A DNA stretch of 64,000 nt from an uncultured bacterium (lineage in GTDB: Bacteria; Bacillota; Clostridia; Lachnospirales; Lachnospiraceae): contig CAMSTY010000005.1 in the NCBI GenBank assembly GCA_947063875.1, positions 27,281 to 91,280 on the forward strand, given 5' to 3'. Positions within the stretch are counted from its first letter, which is position 1. Every line of letters starts with the position of its first letter. Both the position numbers and the translations under genes were made by a program. The notes beneath the pieces were generated by a model, which ran no database searches, was not told the origin of the DNA, and saw only the letters and a program-made list of their open reading frames with translations. Positions 51,457 through 61,602 of this stretch are shown one piece after another.

Positions 51457-51762
51457 TCAAATCACAAGTTCCGCCAGAAAAACCGCAACGCAGGCTCCGA
51501 TGGAAACCCGGAACAGATTCCCGTCCGCCCAGGCAATTACTGCCGCCGCCGCCAGGCCTGCAAGGCCCGACCAGAACGATGCCGTCGCGGACAGGATCGC
51601 AGGAAACGTCATCACTGACAGACTCACATAAGGCACATAAAATAAAAACGAGCGGATAAAGGGACTGCGGATTTCTTTTTGCAGCAAAGCTAACGGCAGG
51701 GCACGCACCAGATAGATCGTCACCGCCATTACCAGCAATCCCAGGTTCGTATCAGGCTGCAT
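51457..51762 (-). CDS. azlD: Branched-chain amino acid transport protein AzlD
   Basis: 101 aa, three or four transmembrane helices (MAVTIYLVRALPLALL, FYVPYVSLSVMTFPAIL). The small subunit of the AzlCD exporter family. Overlaps azlC by 11 bp; GGAGG precedes its ATG. Confidence 0.88.
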   Translation of the reverse strand: MQPDTNLGLLVMAVTIYLVRALPLALLQKEIRSPFIRSFLFYVPYVSLSVMTFPAILSATASFWSGLAGLAAAAVIAWADGNLFRVSIGACVAVFLAELVI

Positions 51763-52534
51763 CTTTCGGTTCCTCCTTTTCTTCCAATACCGGGAACAGG
51801 ATCGCCGCCGCCCCTGACACCAGAATCGTCAATATTATGATCTGAAAACCCGATGATATCTTTTGCAGGCCGGGAAGCCTGGTAAAAAGAGCGCTCGCTG
51901 CCATTGACACGACCACCACCCCGGCAATAATCCGGCTCTTTTTGGCCGGCGGTATCACAATCGCCAGAAACATCCCATACAGAGCCACCCCCATCGCGCT
52001 CATGGCCCTGGCTGGCAGGATCATGCCCAGCAGCGCCCCCATCACGGTCCCCAGCACCCATCCCGGAGCCGCCGTCGCCGCCGCCCCGTACATATAGCAA
52101 GGATGCAGTCTCCCTTCCACGCCCATGGATACGGCAAAAATCTCATCCGTCACTCCGTAAGCCATCAGCAGCCGGTGAAAAAAAGGCTTGTCCCTCATAA
52201 CTTTCTGAGAAAGCGCGCCGGACATCAAAAGATAGCGCAGATTCACCACGATCTCGGTTACAATCATCTCCAGATATCCCGCATTCGACGCCAATGCCCC
52301 AAATCCTGCAAACTGGCCGGCGCTGGCCAGCATTGTCGCTGACATAAATCCTGCCTGCGCCGCATTTAATCCTGTCTTTCGCGCTGCGATTCCCAGAGTA
52401 AACGCCACGGCAAAATACCCCATTCCAATGGGGACCCCTGCTTTCATCCCCTGCAGAAACCAGGCTTTTCCCGAAAGGGCCGTCCGCTGCGGCTTCTCTT
52501 TCCATTCTTCCATATCCTTCACTCTTTCCTCCAT
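51752..52534 (-). CDS. azlC: Branched-chain amino acid exporter AzlC
   Basis: 260 aa, about seven transmembrane helices: GMKAGVPIGMGYFAVAFTLG, MSATMLASAGQFAGFGAL, and NLRYLLMSGALSQKV, the AzlC signature. With AzlD it exports branched-chain amino acids or analogues. ATG 52534 is the longest reading; a GTG at 52519 is better spaced from GGAGG. The operon is divergent from a LysR gene, which likely regulates it. Confidence 0.9.
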   Translation of the reverse strand: MEERVKDMEEWKEKPQRTALSGKAWFLQGMKAGVPIGMGYFAVAFTLGIAARKTGLNAAQAGFMSATMLASAGQFAGFGALASNAGYLEMIVTEIVVNLRYLLMSGALSQKVMRDKPFFHRLLMAYGVTDEIFAVSMGVEGRLHPCYMYGAAATAAPGWVLGTVMGALLGMILPARAMSAMGVALYGMFLAIVIPPAKKSRIIAGVVVVSMAASALFTRLPGLQKISSGFQIIILTILVSGAAAILFPVLEEKEEPKDAA

Positions 52535-52609
52535 CCGTACTTATCTTCTGCATGCGACCAAACAGTAACATCATACTCGCAACTTTTCCCGAAGTCAACA
52601 GCAAAACTT

Positions 52610-52638
52610 TTGACATTGTCCCGATTTTATATTATAAT
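52610..52638 (+). promoter_or_regulatory. Promoter of the LysR gene
   Basis: TTGACA (52610-52615), a 17-nt spacer and TATAAT (52633-52638), both consensus, in the azlC/LysR divergent region. Confidence 0.8.
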
Positions 52639-52690
52639 AAATATTGTTTTATCCCGGAAACAACCGCATGAGAAAGTACAGGCTTCCATT

Positions 52691-53617
52691 ATGACAAAAA
52701 AAGAACTGATCTATGTAAAAACCGTAGCTGACGAAAAAAGCATTTCCCGGGCTGCCCGGAAGCTTTTCATGGCACAGCCATCTTTAAGCCAGTCCATCCA
52801 GCGCATCGAGGAGGGGCTTGGCACATCTCTTTTTAACCGCACTACCAGCGGCCTGACACTCACCTTTGCCGGGGAACGCTATTACCACATGGCCTCTCAG
52901 ATTCTCAAGATGTATGAGGATTTTGAACTGGAAATCAGCGACATCAACAATCTGCGTACCGGGCGTATCCATTTCGGAATCACCAATCATTTGGGGACCC
53001 TGGCTCTTGCAAGGGTCCTGCCCGAATACCGGCAGCTCTGCCCTTACATCGAACTCTGTATCCATGAAGAAAATACCACCCTTTTGGAACAGATGATTCT
53101 GCGCGGCGAGTTGGATTTTGCCATCCTGCATGCTCCCAAGGAGATTTCCCAGCCGCAGATCCATTATGACATCATGAAAAAAGATCCCTTTGTGATTGCC
53201 ATCCATCCTCAGCATGAGCTCATCCAAAAGGCTGTCCAAATCCCCGGATACCCCTATCCGGTCCTGGATATCAGGCTGTTAAAGCAAGAGCCATTCCTTA
53301 TGCTGCACAAAGAACAGCGAATCCGGCAGATCACGGATACTGTCCTTACCAAGGCCAAAATCTCCGATCCCAAGATCGCCCTGACACTGCGCAATTATGA
53401 AACAGCGCTGCTCCTGGCCGCAAGAGGGCTTGGCGTGACGATGATCCCGCTGCAATATTTCCAGATGGCCTCCTATGAATTCTGCCCGGCCCTGCTGTGT
53501 ATTGACGAAAAATATGACGCCAGCTGGAACATGTGCATCGCCAGTTTGCAGAATGGTTTCCTTTCCAAAGCGGATCAGCTTTTTATCCGTCTTGTAAAGG
53601 AGAAATTTGATACATAA
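52691..53617 (+). CDS. LysR-family transcriptional regulator
   Basis: 308 aa from ATG 52691 (MTKKELIYVKTVADEKSISR). Helix-turn-helix AARKLFMAQPSLSQSIQRIEEGLGTSLFNRTTSGLTLT at about 16-54, then the periplasmic-binding-like effector domain (about 90-300). The ORF track extends 27 codons upstream into the promoter. It is divergent from azlCD and 25 bp before a zinc dehydrogenase gene, so either could be its target. It is intact, unlike the LysR at 5.6 kb. Confidence 0.88.
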   Translation: MTKKELIYVKTVADEKSISRAARKLFMAQPSLSQSIQRIEEGLGTSLFNRTTSGLTLTFAGERYYHMASQILKMYEDFELEISDINNLRTGRIHFGITNHLGTLALARVLPEYRQLCPYIELCIHEENTTLLEQMILRGELDFAILHAPKEISQPQIHYDIMKKDPFVIAIHPQHELIQKAVQIPGYPYPVLDIRLLKQEPFLMLHKEQRIRQITDTVLTKAKISDPKIALTLRNYETALLLAARGLGVTMIPLQYFQMASYEFCPALLCIDEKYDASWNMCIASLQNGFLSKADQLFIRLVKEKFDT

Positions 53618-53642
53618 CCCAAATAAACGGAGGAAAAATATC

Positions 53643-54665
53643 ATGAAAGCAGTACAGATTGCAAATCCACACGAATTAAGAATCATCGAGATAGAAAAAC
53701 CTTCCCCGGATTCCCACAGCAACGTTCTGGTCCGCATGACTGCTGCCGGCATCTGCGGTTCCGACGGAACGATCTACCATGGAACAAACGCCATTGTCAC
53801 ATACCCGCGGATCATCGGACATGAGATGGTCGGCATTGTGGAAGAAACCGGCCCCACCGTCAGGAACTTAAAACCCGGCGACCGGGTTATCATCAATCAG
53901 GTTGTCAGCTGCGGGCGCTGTTATCCCTGCAGGAACGGACGCGGCAATGTCTGCGATGACCTGAAGGTAAGGGGCGTCCACATCGACGGCGGCTTTCGGG
54001 AATATATCGCTGTCCCGGAGGCAGACTGCTGCCTTTTGCCCGCCTCCCTCTCCGACTGCGATGCCGTCATGATCGAGCCGGCCACCATCGCTATCCAGGC
54101 CTGCGCCCGGGCACAGCTGGCCAGGGATGACATGCTTCTGATCCTTGGCTACGGCGCATTGGGAAGTTCCATCTTAAGAATCGCCAGGCTGATGTGCGAC
54201 CATATCATCGTCGCCTGCCGGACAGACCAAAAGCTGGAAGACGCCCGCCGAAACGGGGCGCGTCACACCATCAATGTCCGCAAAGAAAATCTCGAAGAAA
54301 AGGTCAGGCAATACACCGGCGGACACGGTGCCACCGTATCCATCGATGCCGCCAACGCAGGGGATTCCCTGCTCTCGCTTTTGAGGGCAACCGGCAATGC
54401 CGGACGCGTGATGGTCATGGGACTCGCCGCCACCACCGCGCAGATCAGTCCGTTTCTGATTACCGCAAAGGAACTTGACGTGCGCGGTTCCCGTCTGCAG
54501 AATCAGATGTTTGGCGCCGCAATCGAACTGGTCCGTGACGGAAAACTGGACTTAAACGGCAGCGTTTCTCATACTTTCCCCCTGACAAAGGCCCAGGAAG
54601 CTTTTGATCTCATCGACAGCCATGATCCATCTGTCCGCAAAGTAGTACTGACTTTTGACTTTTAA
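53643..54665 (+). CDS. Zinc-dependent MDR-family alcohol/sugar-alcohol dehydrogenase
   Basis: 340 aa. N-terminal catalytic domain with Cys in GICGSDGT (catalytic zinc), GHEMVGIVEE, and a structural zinc group CGRCYPCRNGRGNVC. Rossmann domain near LGYGALGSSILRI. ATG 53643 has GGAGG 9 nt upstream. The substrate is likely a polyol or sugar acid, as in L-idonate/sorbitol dehydrogenase relatives, but not determined. The following MATE pump is 22 bp away. Confidence 0.88.
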   Translation: MKAVQIANPHELRIIEIEKPSPDSHSNVLVRMTAAGICGSDGTIYHGTNAIVTYPRIIGHEMVGIVEETGPTVRNLKPGDRVIINQVVSCGRCYPCRNGRGNVCDDLKVRGVHIDGGFREYIAVPEADCCLLPASLSDCDAVMIEPATIAIQACARAQLARDDMLLILGYGALGSSILRIARLMCDHIIVACRTDQKLEDARRNGARHTINVRKENLEEKVRQYTGGHGATVSIDAANAGDSLLSLLRATGNAGRVMVMGLAATTAQISPFLITAKELDVRGSRLQNQMFGAAIELVRDGKLDLNGSVSHTFPLTKAQEAFDLIDSHDPSVRKVVLTFDF

Positions 54666-54687
54666 AATACAGCAAAAGGAAACGCAT

Positions 54688-56055
54688 ATGACAAACAGCA
54701 AACAAAAACTGATAAAAGGCGCCCCCGGACGTTCCCTGTTCTTTTTTGCCCTCCCCATGATCCTGGGCAATCTGTTTCAGCAATTTTATAATATGGCAGA
54801 TTCCGTGATCGTCGGACGCTGTGTCGGGCAGAATGCCCTGGCGGCAGTCGGCGCCTCCTACTCTTTTACCAATGTTTTCATCATGATTGCCATCGGCGGC
54901 GGAATCGGGGCCTCCGTGCTGACCAGCCAATATCTGGGCGCTGGAAAATATCGGGAAATGAAGACTTCCATCTGCACTTTCCTGATCGCTTTTGCCGTAC
55001 TCAGCACTCGGCTGGCCCTCTTCGGCTTATCCTGTAACCCGCAGATTATGTCCGCCCTCGGCACCCCGGAAATCGTATATGAGGATGCCGTATTATACCT
55101 GCAGATTTACTTTTTAGGGCTTCCGTTTATGTTCATGTACAATGTGCTGGCCGCGAATTTTAATGCCCTTGGCAAATCCTGGATTCCCTTGGTCCTTTTG
55201 TTCTTCTCCTCCGTGCTGAATATCTACCTGGACCTTCTGATGGTGATTCGGTTCGGCATGGGAGTGGACGGAGTGGCCATCGCCACGGTTATCGCTCAGG
55301 GCGTTTCCGCCATGGTCTCATTCCTGATCCTGATGTTTCTGCTCCGCAGCTACCCCACGCAGGAAAAGCCATCCCTGTTTGAGATGTCCATGCTTTTTCG
55401 CGGCATCATGATTGCCATACCATCGATCATACAGCAGTCTATTGTCAGCATCGGCATGCTGCTGACCCAGTCTTCCGTCAACTGGTTCGGCACTCCTGCC
55501 CTGGCTGGCTATACCGCCGGCATGCGTCTGGAATCCATTGCCATCGTACCTATGATCGCTACTGGTAACGCCGTGTCCACTTTCACCGCACAAAACCTGG
55601 GCGCCGGGCAGCCCCAGAGGGTGCGGCAAGGGTACCGGATCTCATATGCTATCATTGCCGTCTTCGCCCTCCTGCTGTGTGCGGTCTGCCAGTTTTTCTA
55701 CCGGCCGATCCTGTCCGCTTTTATGGATACCAGCACCTCGATTGTCGCCTACCAGACCGGCGCCGCCTACCTGCGCTTCATCGGCTGGTTTTTCTGCCTG
55801 ATCGGCTTTAAGGCCACCACAGACGGCGTGCTGAGAGGCTCCGGGGATGTCGTGGTCTATATGATCGCCAATCTGCTAAATTTAAGCATACGTGTGGCCG
55901 TGGCAAGGATCTTTTCTCCTGTCTTCGGTATTCAGATGATCTGGTACGCCGTGCCGCTGGGATGGGGCGTCAATTATCTGATTTCCTTCTGCTGGTACCG
56001 GACCGGGCACTGGATGCAAAAATCACTGGTAGAAACATCCGGCCAGGCAAAATAA
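54688..56055 (+). CDS. MATE-family efflux transporter
   Basis: 455 aa, about twelve transmembrane helices. Seen: LPMILGNLFQQFYNMADSVIVG, ALAAVGASYSFTN, and the internally duplicated second half with IVPMIATGNAVSTFTAQNLGAG. It exports cationic compounds by sodium or proton antiport. AAAGGA precedes ATG 54688. It follows the dehydrogenase on the same strand and ends at a strong terminator. Confidence 0.92.
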   Translation: MTNSKQKLIKGAPGRSLFFFALPMILGNLFQQFYNMADSVIVGRCVGQNALAAVGASYSFTNVFIMIAIGGGIGASVLTSQYLGAGKYREMKTSICTFLIAFAVLSTRLALFGLSCNPQIMSALGTPEIVYEDAVLYLQIYFLGLPFMFMYNVLAANFNALGKSWIPLVLLFFSSVLNIYLDLLMVIRFGMGVDGVAIATVIAQGVSAMVSFLILMFLLRSYPTQEKPSLFEMSMLFRGIMIAIPSIIQQSIVSIGMLLTQSSVNWFGTPALAGYTAGMRLESIAIVPMIATGNAVSTFTAQNLGAGQPQRVRQGYRISYAIIAVFALLLCAVCQFFYRPILSAFMDTSTSIVAYQTGAAYLRFIGWFFCLIGFKATTDGVLRGSGDVVVYMIANLLNLSIRVAVARIFSPVFGIQMIWYAVPLGWGVNYLISFCWYRTGHWMQKSLVETSGQAK

Positions 56056-56058
56056 AAT

Positions 56059-56098
56059 CCGCCAGGTGACTTTTAAGAGTCACCCGGCGGGTTCTTAT
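56059..56098. terminator. Bidirectional terminator between the MATE gene and asd
   Basis: CCGCC-A-GGTGACT-TTTAAG-AGTCACC-C-GGCGG (56059-56090), with GTTCTTATTTT to the right and an A/T-rich tract to the left. Confidence 0.85.
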
Positions 56099-57180
56099 TT
56101 TGCCTGAATATATCCCTGTGCCTTTAACAATTCCGCGCAAAGCACTGCTCCGCCCGCCGCTCCCCGCAACGTATTGTGAGACAGGCCTACGAATTTGTAG
56201 TCGTATACGGTGTCTTCCCGCAAACGGCCCACGGAAATCCCCATTCCACGCTCGAAGTCCACATCCTGCGTAATCTGCGGCCGGTTATCCTCCTCCAGAT
56301 ACTGAATAAACTGCTTCGGCGCACTGGGAAGCGCCAGTTCCTGCGGCAAACCCTTAAAATTCACCATCCGCTCAATCAGCTGTTCCTTTGTGGGCTGCTT
56401 ACGGAACTTTACAAATACCGCGGCCGTATGTCCGTTTAAAACCGGTATACGGATACACTGGCAGGTAATCACCGGCTCCTGGGCCTTAACGATTGCTCCG
56501 TCCTCAATCTTTCCCCACAGGCGCAGCGGCTCCTGCTCGCTCTTTTCCTCCTCGCCGCCGATATAGGGAATCACATTCCCGACCATCTCCGGCCAGTCCT
56601 GAAAGGTCTTTCCTGCCCCGGAAATCGCCTGATAAGTGGTAGCCACTACCTCATACGGCTCAAACTCTTTCCAGGCCGTCAGCACCGGCGCATAACTCTG
56701 GATGGAACAATTCGGCTTCACAGCGATAAAACCTCTCTTTGTGCCCAGCCTCTTTTTCTGAAATCCAATCACTTCAAAATGCTCCGGATTGATCTCCGGA
56801 ATAACCATCGGCACATCCGGCGTCCAGCGGTGGGCGCTGTTGTTGGATACTACAGGAACCTCTGCCTTCGCATAAGCCTCTTCAATCGCGCGGATCTCAT
56901 CCTTACTCATGTCCACAGCGCTGAATACCATATCCACCCCGGCAGAAACTGCTTCCACCTCATTGACGTTCATCACCACCAGCTTCCTGACCGCCTCCGG
57001 CATGGGAGTCTCCATCTTCCAGCGGCCTTCCACCGCTTCCTCATAGGTCTTCCCGGCTGAACGAGGACTGGCAGCCACCGCTGTCACTTCAAACCAGGGA
57101 TGATTCTCCAAAAGCGTGATAAATCTCTGGCCTACCATCCCGGTAGCGCCCAGCACGCCCGCCCGCAGCTTCTTCTCCAT
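56095..57180 (-). CDS. asd: Aspartate-semialdehyde dehydrogenase
   Basis: 361 aa. Reduces aspartyl phosphate to aspartate semialdehyde for lysine, threonine and methionine synthesis. GATGMVGQRF (about 10-19, NADP), SNNSAHRW, active Cys in KPNCSIQSYAP, and SGAGKTFQDWPEM. It is the longer archaeal/fungal-like form. Own promoter upstream; convergent with the MATE gene. Confidence 0.95.
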   Translation of the reverse strand: MEKKLRAGVLGATGMVGQRFITLLENHPWFEVTAVAASPRSAGKTYEEAVEGRWKMETPMPEAVRKLVVMNVNEVEAVSAGVDMVFSAVDMSKDEIRAIEEAYAKAEVPVVSNNSAHRWTPDVPMVIPEINPEHFEVIGFQKKRLGTKRGFIAVKPNCSIQSYAPVLTAWKEFEPYEVVATTYQAISGAGKTFQDWPEMVGNVIPYIGGEEEKSEQEPLRLWGKIEDGAIVKAQEPVITCQCIRIPVLNGHTAAVFVKFRKQPTKEQLIERMVNFKGLPQELALPSAPKQFIQYLEEDNRPQITQDVDFERGMGISVGRLREDTVYDYKFVGLSHNTLRGAAGGAVLCAELLKAQGYIQAK

Positions 57181-57225
57181 AATGTCTCTCTCCTCATCGT
57201 ATATTCTGAAACTGATAACTTCCTT

Positions 57226-57254
57226 ATCCTATCTCAAATCAACAAAAAAATCAA
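57226..57254 (-). promoter_or_regulatory. Candidate promoter of asd
   Basis: Minus-strand TTGATT (57249-57254), a 17-nt spacer and TAGGAT (57226-57231). Confidence 0.5.
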
Positions 57255-57317
57255 TACTTATTCGCAGGAAAAATACATTTGTCCGTGTACTGCGGGCTTT
57301 TATCAAAAATCGTTTTT

Positions 57318-59552
57318 TCAGGCGCGCACCTTGCTCCCTTTTCCGTCGCGTCTGCCCATCTTCAACCGGTTTAAGTGCACTTCTTTCTTTTTGTAAAGGA
57401 TCACCGGCTGTTCTCCCGGAAAACAGACCTGTTCCAGATATTCATTCTCCGCCAGCTTCATTCCCCGCACCCCGCGGGAATTCTTCTTCATCTCCGGAAT
57501 CTCTTCCATCGCAAAACGCAGGAATATACCGTCGCTGGTCTGCAATACTACTTCCGTCTCATCTCCCGCCGGACGCACCATCACCAGTTCATCCCCTTCC
57601 TGAAGCTTCGTGGAAGCCACTGTGCGGTTGTTGGTGACAAACTCTTCCGCCGGCACCAGCTTCACCAAAGCCAGCTTCGTGGCAAACAATAACCGCTGTC
57701 CGGCCATCGCCTCCTGGCTGCTCATCCAGACTATATTTTCTTTTCCTCCGTCAAATTTGCTCACATTATCCAAAGGCGTGCCCTTATCCCGCAACTTGCC
57801 GGAAGGAATATCCATAAGCTTTACCTGATGCAGGTTCCCCTTATCCGTAAATACGCACAGCTTATCCGTATTCATGCAGGAAATCACATGCTTGAATTCT
57901 CCGTCCACAGTCTCCTTGTTCCGCTCATAAACATTTTTATCCAGAACCTTGCAGTACCCGAATTTGTCCATGACAAACACTACCTCCTGGACTTCCATCG
58001 GCGCCTCCTCATAGACGGCCTCCTTTCCGTCCTCAAGCTGTGTCCGTCTGGGAAGGGCAAACTCCTTTTTGATGTTTTCCAGGTCTTCCTGAATCACCCG
58101 GTTCATGCTCTCACGGTTCTTTAAAATCTTCTGGTATTCGTCAATCCGCTTCAGGCACTCCTTGTACTCTTTCTGAAGCGCAAGGATCTCCAGGCCGATC
58201 AGTTTGTACAGACGCATCTCCAGGATCGCCGCCGCCTGTTTTTCCGTAAACCGCAGCTGTCTGGCCTCCTCCTCAAATCCAGGGTTGCGAAAACGGATGC
58301 GGGAGACATCTCCATTCATCAGGCATGCCTTGGCATCCTTCAGATTCTGCGCTCCCCGCAAAATGGCAATAATCAGGTCGATCACATCGCAGGCCTTGAT
58401 CAGGCCTTCCCGGATCTCCTTTTTCTCCAGTTCCTTATCCAGCAGGGTCTGATATTTCTTTGTAGTGTTCTCATACTGGAACTCCAGATAATTCTTTAGA
58501 ATCCCCCGCAGGCTCAGTGTCTCCGGCCGCCCTCTGACAATCGCCAGCATATTGACTCCGAAAGTATCCTCCAGCTTGGTCTTCTTATATAAGATGTTCT
58601 TAATCTTCTCCACATCCGCATCCCGCCGAAGTTCCAGCACAATGCGGATTCCTTCCTTGCTCGACTGATTGGAGATATCCACCACATCCGTCAGCTTCCG
58701 GCTCTCCACCAGTTCCGCCACATCCACCAAAAACTTATTGATCCCGGCGCCGATCATCGTATACGGGATCTCACTGATAATCAGTTTGTCCTTGTCACTG
58801 CGCCGGCGGCCCAGTTCCACCTCCAGCTTCCCCCGCAGCTTGATCTTTCCCACGCCGGTCTCATAGATCTCCGCCAATCCGCTTTTGTTGGCAATGATCC
58901 CTCCGGTAGGAAAATCCGGCCCCGGAAGATACTCCATCATCTCCTGTGTCGTCATCTGCGGATTGTCAATATAGGCCCGCACCAAATCCACAACCTCTCC
59001 CAGATTGTGCGGCGGAATGCTGGTGCTCATACCTACGGCAATCCCTTCCGACCCGTTGATCAAAAGATTCGGCACCCGCACCGGCAGTACCTCCGGCTCC
59101 TTTTCCGACTCGTCGTAGTTGGAGACAAAGTTCACCGTCTTGTCCAGATCCTTTAAATAAACCTCTTCCGCGAACTTTTTCAGCCGTGCTTCCGTATAAC
59201 GCATGGCGGCCGCACCATCGCCCTCAATCGAGCCGAAGTTGCCATGGCCGTCTACCAGCGCCATGCCCTTCTTGAAATCCTGGGAGAGGACCACCAGGGT
59301 CTCATAGATGGAACTGTCCCCGTGAGGATGATATTTACCCATGGTATCGCCCACGATACGGGCAGACTTCCGATGCGGCTTGTCATGTCCCAGCCGCAGT
59401 TCGCTCATATCATAGAGCACTCTCCGCTGCACCGGCTTTAACCCGTCTCTGGCATCCGGAATCGCCCGTGCCGTGATCACGCTCATGGAATAGTTCAGAT
59501 AGCTGCGCTGCATCTCCTCCGAAAATTCCGTTGTCAAAATTTTCTCTGCCAT
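57318..59552 (-). CDS. Type II DNA topoisomerase subunit A (GyrA/ParC family)
   Basis: 744 aa. Breakage-reunion domain: MGKYHPHGDSSIYETLVVLSQDF (quinolone-resistance region) and catalytic Tyr in AAMRYTEARL near 118, then coiled-coil and the C-terminal beta-pinwheel (VFVMDKFGYCKVLDKNV, NSRGVRGMKL). The canonical GyrA box QRRGGKG is not seen; the only related string is RRDGKG at the very C-terminus. It lies 76 bp after the subunit B gene. Without a dnaA-linked gyrAB to compare, gyrase and topoisomerase IV cannot be separated; missing a central GyrA box favours a ParC-like or non-supercoiling role. Confidence 0.9.
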   Translation of the reverse strand: MAEKILTTEFSEEMQRSYLNYSMSVITARAIPDARDGLKPVQRRVLYDMSELRLGHDKPHRKSARIVGDTMGKYHPHGDSSIYETLVVLSQDFKKGMALVDGHGNFGSIEGDGAAAMRYTEARLKKFAEEVYLKDLDKTVNFVSNYDESEKEPEVLPVRVPNLLINGSEGIAVGMSTSIPPHNLGEVVDLVRAYIDNPQMTTQEMMEYLPGPDFPTGGIIANKSGLAEIYETGVGKIKLRGKLEVELGRRRSDKDKLIISEIPYTMIGAGINKFLVDVAELVESRKLTDVVDISNQSSKEGIRIVLELRRDADVEKIKNILYKKTKLEDTFGVNMLAIVRGRPETLSLRGILKNYLEFQYENTTKKYQTLLDKELEKKEIREGLIKACDVIDLIIAILRGAQNLKDAKACLMNGDVSRIRFRNPGFEEEARQLRFTEKQAAAILEMRLYKLIGLEILALQKEYKECLKRIDEYQKILKNRESMNRVIQEDLENIKKEFALPRRTQLEDGKEAVYEEAPMEVQEVVFVMDKFGYCKVLDKNVYERNKETVDGEFKHVISCMNTDKLCVFTDKGNLHQVKLMDIPSGKLRDKGTPLDNVSKFDGGKENIVWMSSQEAMAGQRLLFATKLALVKLVPAEEFVTNNRTVASTKLQEGDELVMVRPAGDETEVVLQTSDGIFLRFAMEEIPEMKKNSRGVRGMKLAENEYLEQVCFPGEQPVILYKKKEVHLNRLKMGRRDGKGSKVRA

Positions 59553-59628
59553 ATATTTTCATCCCTGCCCTTGATATCATTTTTCTTTACTTTTGCTTCC
59601 GTGCACGGCCTGCATGATCGGCGCAACC

Positions 59629-61548
59629 CTACGCATCAATCTCAGCCTCATCCGCATGGTCATGGATAAACTTCCTGCGCGGCGAAACCTCGCTGCCCAT
59701 CAGCATCTCCGTCACCTCTGACGCCAGACGCGCATCCTCGATCTCCACACGCTTCAATACCCGCCGTTCCGGGTCAAGCGTAGTCTCCCAAAGCTGTTCC
59801 GGGTCCATCTCGCCAAGTCCCTTATACCGCTGCAGCCGGAACTCTCCCTTATGGCTTTTGCGGTACCGCTCCAGTTCCTTGTCATCATATAAATACTGCT
59901 CCTGCCCCCGGCTGGGAATCACCTTATAAAGCGGCGGCATGGCAATAAATACATGTCCGTTATAGATCAGATCCGGCATAAACCGATACAGAAACGTCAG
60001 CAGCAGCGTGTCGATATGGCTTCCGTCCACATCTGCATCCGTCATCAGGATAATCTTGTGATACCGCAGCTTTGCCAGGTCAAAATCATTCCCATATCCC
60101 TCGGAAAACCCGCATCCGAAGGCGTTGATCATCGTCTTAATTTCCGCGTTGGCAAGCACCTTATCCATGGATGCCTTCTCGACGTTAAGGATCTTGCCAC
60201 GAATCGGCAGGATCGCCTGATACATCCGGTTGCGGGCCGTCTTGGCCGACCCGCCGGCAGAGTCTCCCTCTACGATAAAAATCTCACATTTCTCCGCATC
60301 CCGGCTCTCACAGTTGGCCAGCTTGCCGTTGCTGTCAAAGGAAAATTTCGATTTGGTCAGCATATTGGTGCGGGCTTTCTCCTCCGCCTTGCGGATCTTC
60401 GCCGACTTCTCCGCACAGGCGATAATCCCCTTCAGTACCTCCACATTGCGGTCAAAATAATGCTGCAAAAGGTCCCCGCTGACGGCAAACACTGCTTTGG
60501 TCGCATCCGCGCTGGCCAGCTTCGTCTTCGTCTGCCCTTCAAAAATCGGGTCCGGATGTTTCACCGCCACGATCGCCGTCATCCCGTTCCTGGTATCCGC
60601 TCCGGTAAAATTCGGCTCCTTTTCCTTTAATATCCCCAGTTCCCGGGCATAGGAATTGATCATCTGGGTAAAGCGGGTCTTGAATCCCACCAGATGAGTC
60701 CCGCCCTCCTGCGTAAATATATTGTTGCAGAATCCCAGGATATTCTCCTCAAAGGTATCCACAAACTGAATGGCAAGCTCCACCTCAATCCCTTCCTGCT
60801 TATCCTTCACATAGATGGGGTCATGGATGGCATTCTTGCCGCTGTTGATCTCCCTGACATAAGCCACAAGTCCCTCCGGCTCGTGAAACAGGACCGTCTC
60901 CTCCTCCCCCTGCCGCCGGTTCTCATAAGAGATGGTCAGTCCGGGATTCAGATATGCCGTCTCATGCAGACGGCTTTTCAGCCAGTCTGCCTTAAAACGG
61001 GTCCGCTCAAAGATCTCCCCGTCCGGCAGAAAATTAATCTCCGTCCCCGTCTGCTTCGTCTTCCCTAAAACCGGCAGAAGTCCGTTTTTAAGTTCCACCA
61101 CCGGCAGCCCTCTCTCATACGCGTCGTGGTGAATCTGGCCTCCCCGGTAAATCCGGATATCCATGTGAGCCGACAGGGCATTCACCACCGAAGAACCGAC
61201 TCCGTGCAGCCCCCCGCTGGTCTTATAAGCTTCATTGTCAAATTTGCCGCCGGCATGCAGGGTGGAAAACACAATCCTTGCCGCCGAGACCCCCTTCTTG
61301 TGCATCTCTACCGGAATGCCGCGGCCGCTGTCCTTTACCGTACAGGAGCCGTCTGCCTCCAGAATAACCTGAACGCTGTCACAATATCCTGCCAGATGTT
61401 CGTCCACCGCATTATCTACGATCTCATAAATCAGATGATTCAGGCCTTTGGTTCCGACTCCTCCTATGTACATACCTGGCCGCTTCCGGACTGCCTCCAG
61501 TCCTTCCAGAACCGTAATGCTGTCCGCATTGTACTGCGTCTTAGCCAT
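59629..61548 (-). CDS. Type II DNA topoisomerase subunit B (GyrB/ParE family)
   Basis: 639 aa from ATG 61548, with AGGAGG 7 nt upstream; the ORF track extends to 61806 through untranslated leader. GHKL ATPase domain with YEIVDNAVDEHLAGY, GRGIPVEMH and GGLHGVGSSVVNALS, transducer domain, then TOPRIM with FIVEGDSAGGSAK, LPIRGKILNVEKA and MTDADVDGSHI. It ends RRKFIHDHADEAEIDA. It drives ATP-dependent strand passage with the downstream subunit A. The length fits both GyrB and ParE. Confidence 0.92.
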   Translation of the reverse strand: MAKTQYNADSITVLEGLEAVRKRPGMYIGGVGTKGLNHLIYEIVDNAVDEHLAGYCDSVQVILEADGSCTVKDSGRGIPVEMHKKGVSAARIVFSTLHAGGKFDNEAYKTSGGLHGVGSSVVNALSAHMDIRIYRGGQIHHDAYERGLPVVELKNGLLPVLGKTKQTGTEINFLPDGEIFERTRFKADWLKSRLHETAYLNPGLTISYENRRQGEEETVLFHEPEGLVAYVREINSGKNAIHDPIYVKDKQEGIEVELAIQFVDTFEENILGFCNNIFTQEGGTHLVGFKTRFTQMINSYARELGILKEKEPNFTGADTRNGMTAIVAVKHPDPIFEGQTKTKLASADATKAVFAVSGDLLQHYFDRNVEVLKGIIACAEKSAKIRKAEEKARTNMLTKSKFSFDSNGKLANCESRDAEKCEIFIVEGDSAGGSAKTARNRMYQAILPIRGKILNVEKASMDKVLANAEIKTMINAFGCGFSEGYGNDFDLAKLRYHKIILMTDADVDGSHIDTLLLTFLYRFMPDLIYNGHVFIAMPPLYKVIPSRGQEQYLYDDKELERYRKSHKGEFRLQRYKGLGEMDPEQLWETTLDPERRVLKRVEIEDARLASEVTEMLMGSEVSPRRKFIHDHADEAEIDA

Positions 61549-61602
61549 GGTACACCTCCTTATCTGATTGCCTTCCGCTATCCCCGGAAGACGCATGTTC
61601 CC

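Noticed and set aside
57318-59552. Calling the topoisomerase subunit A gyrA with certainty
   Set aside because: No canonical GyrA box was found, and gyrA versus parC cannot be decided without the rest of the genome.
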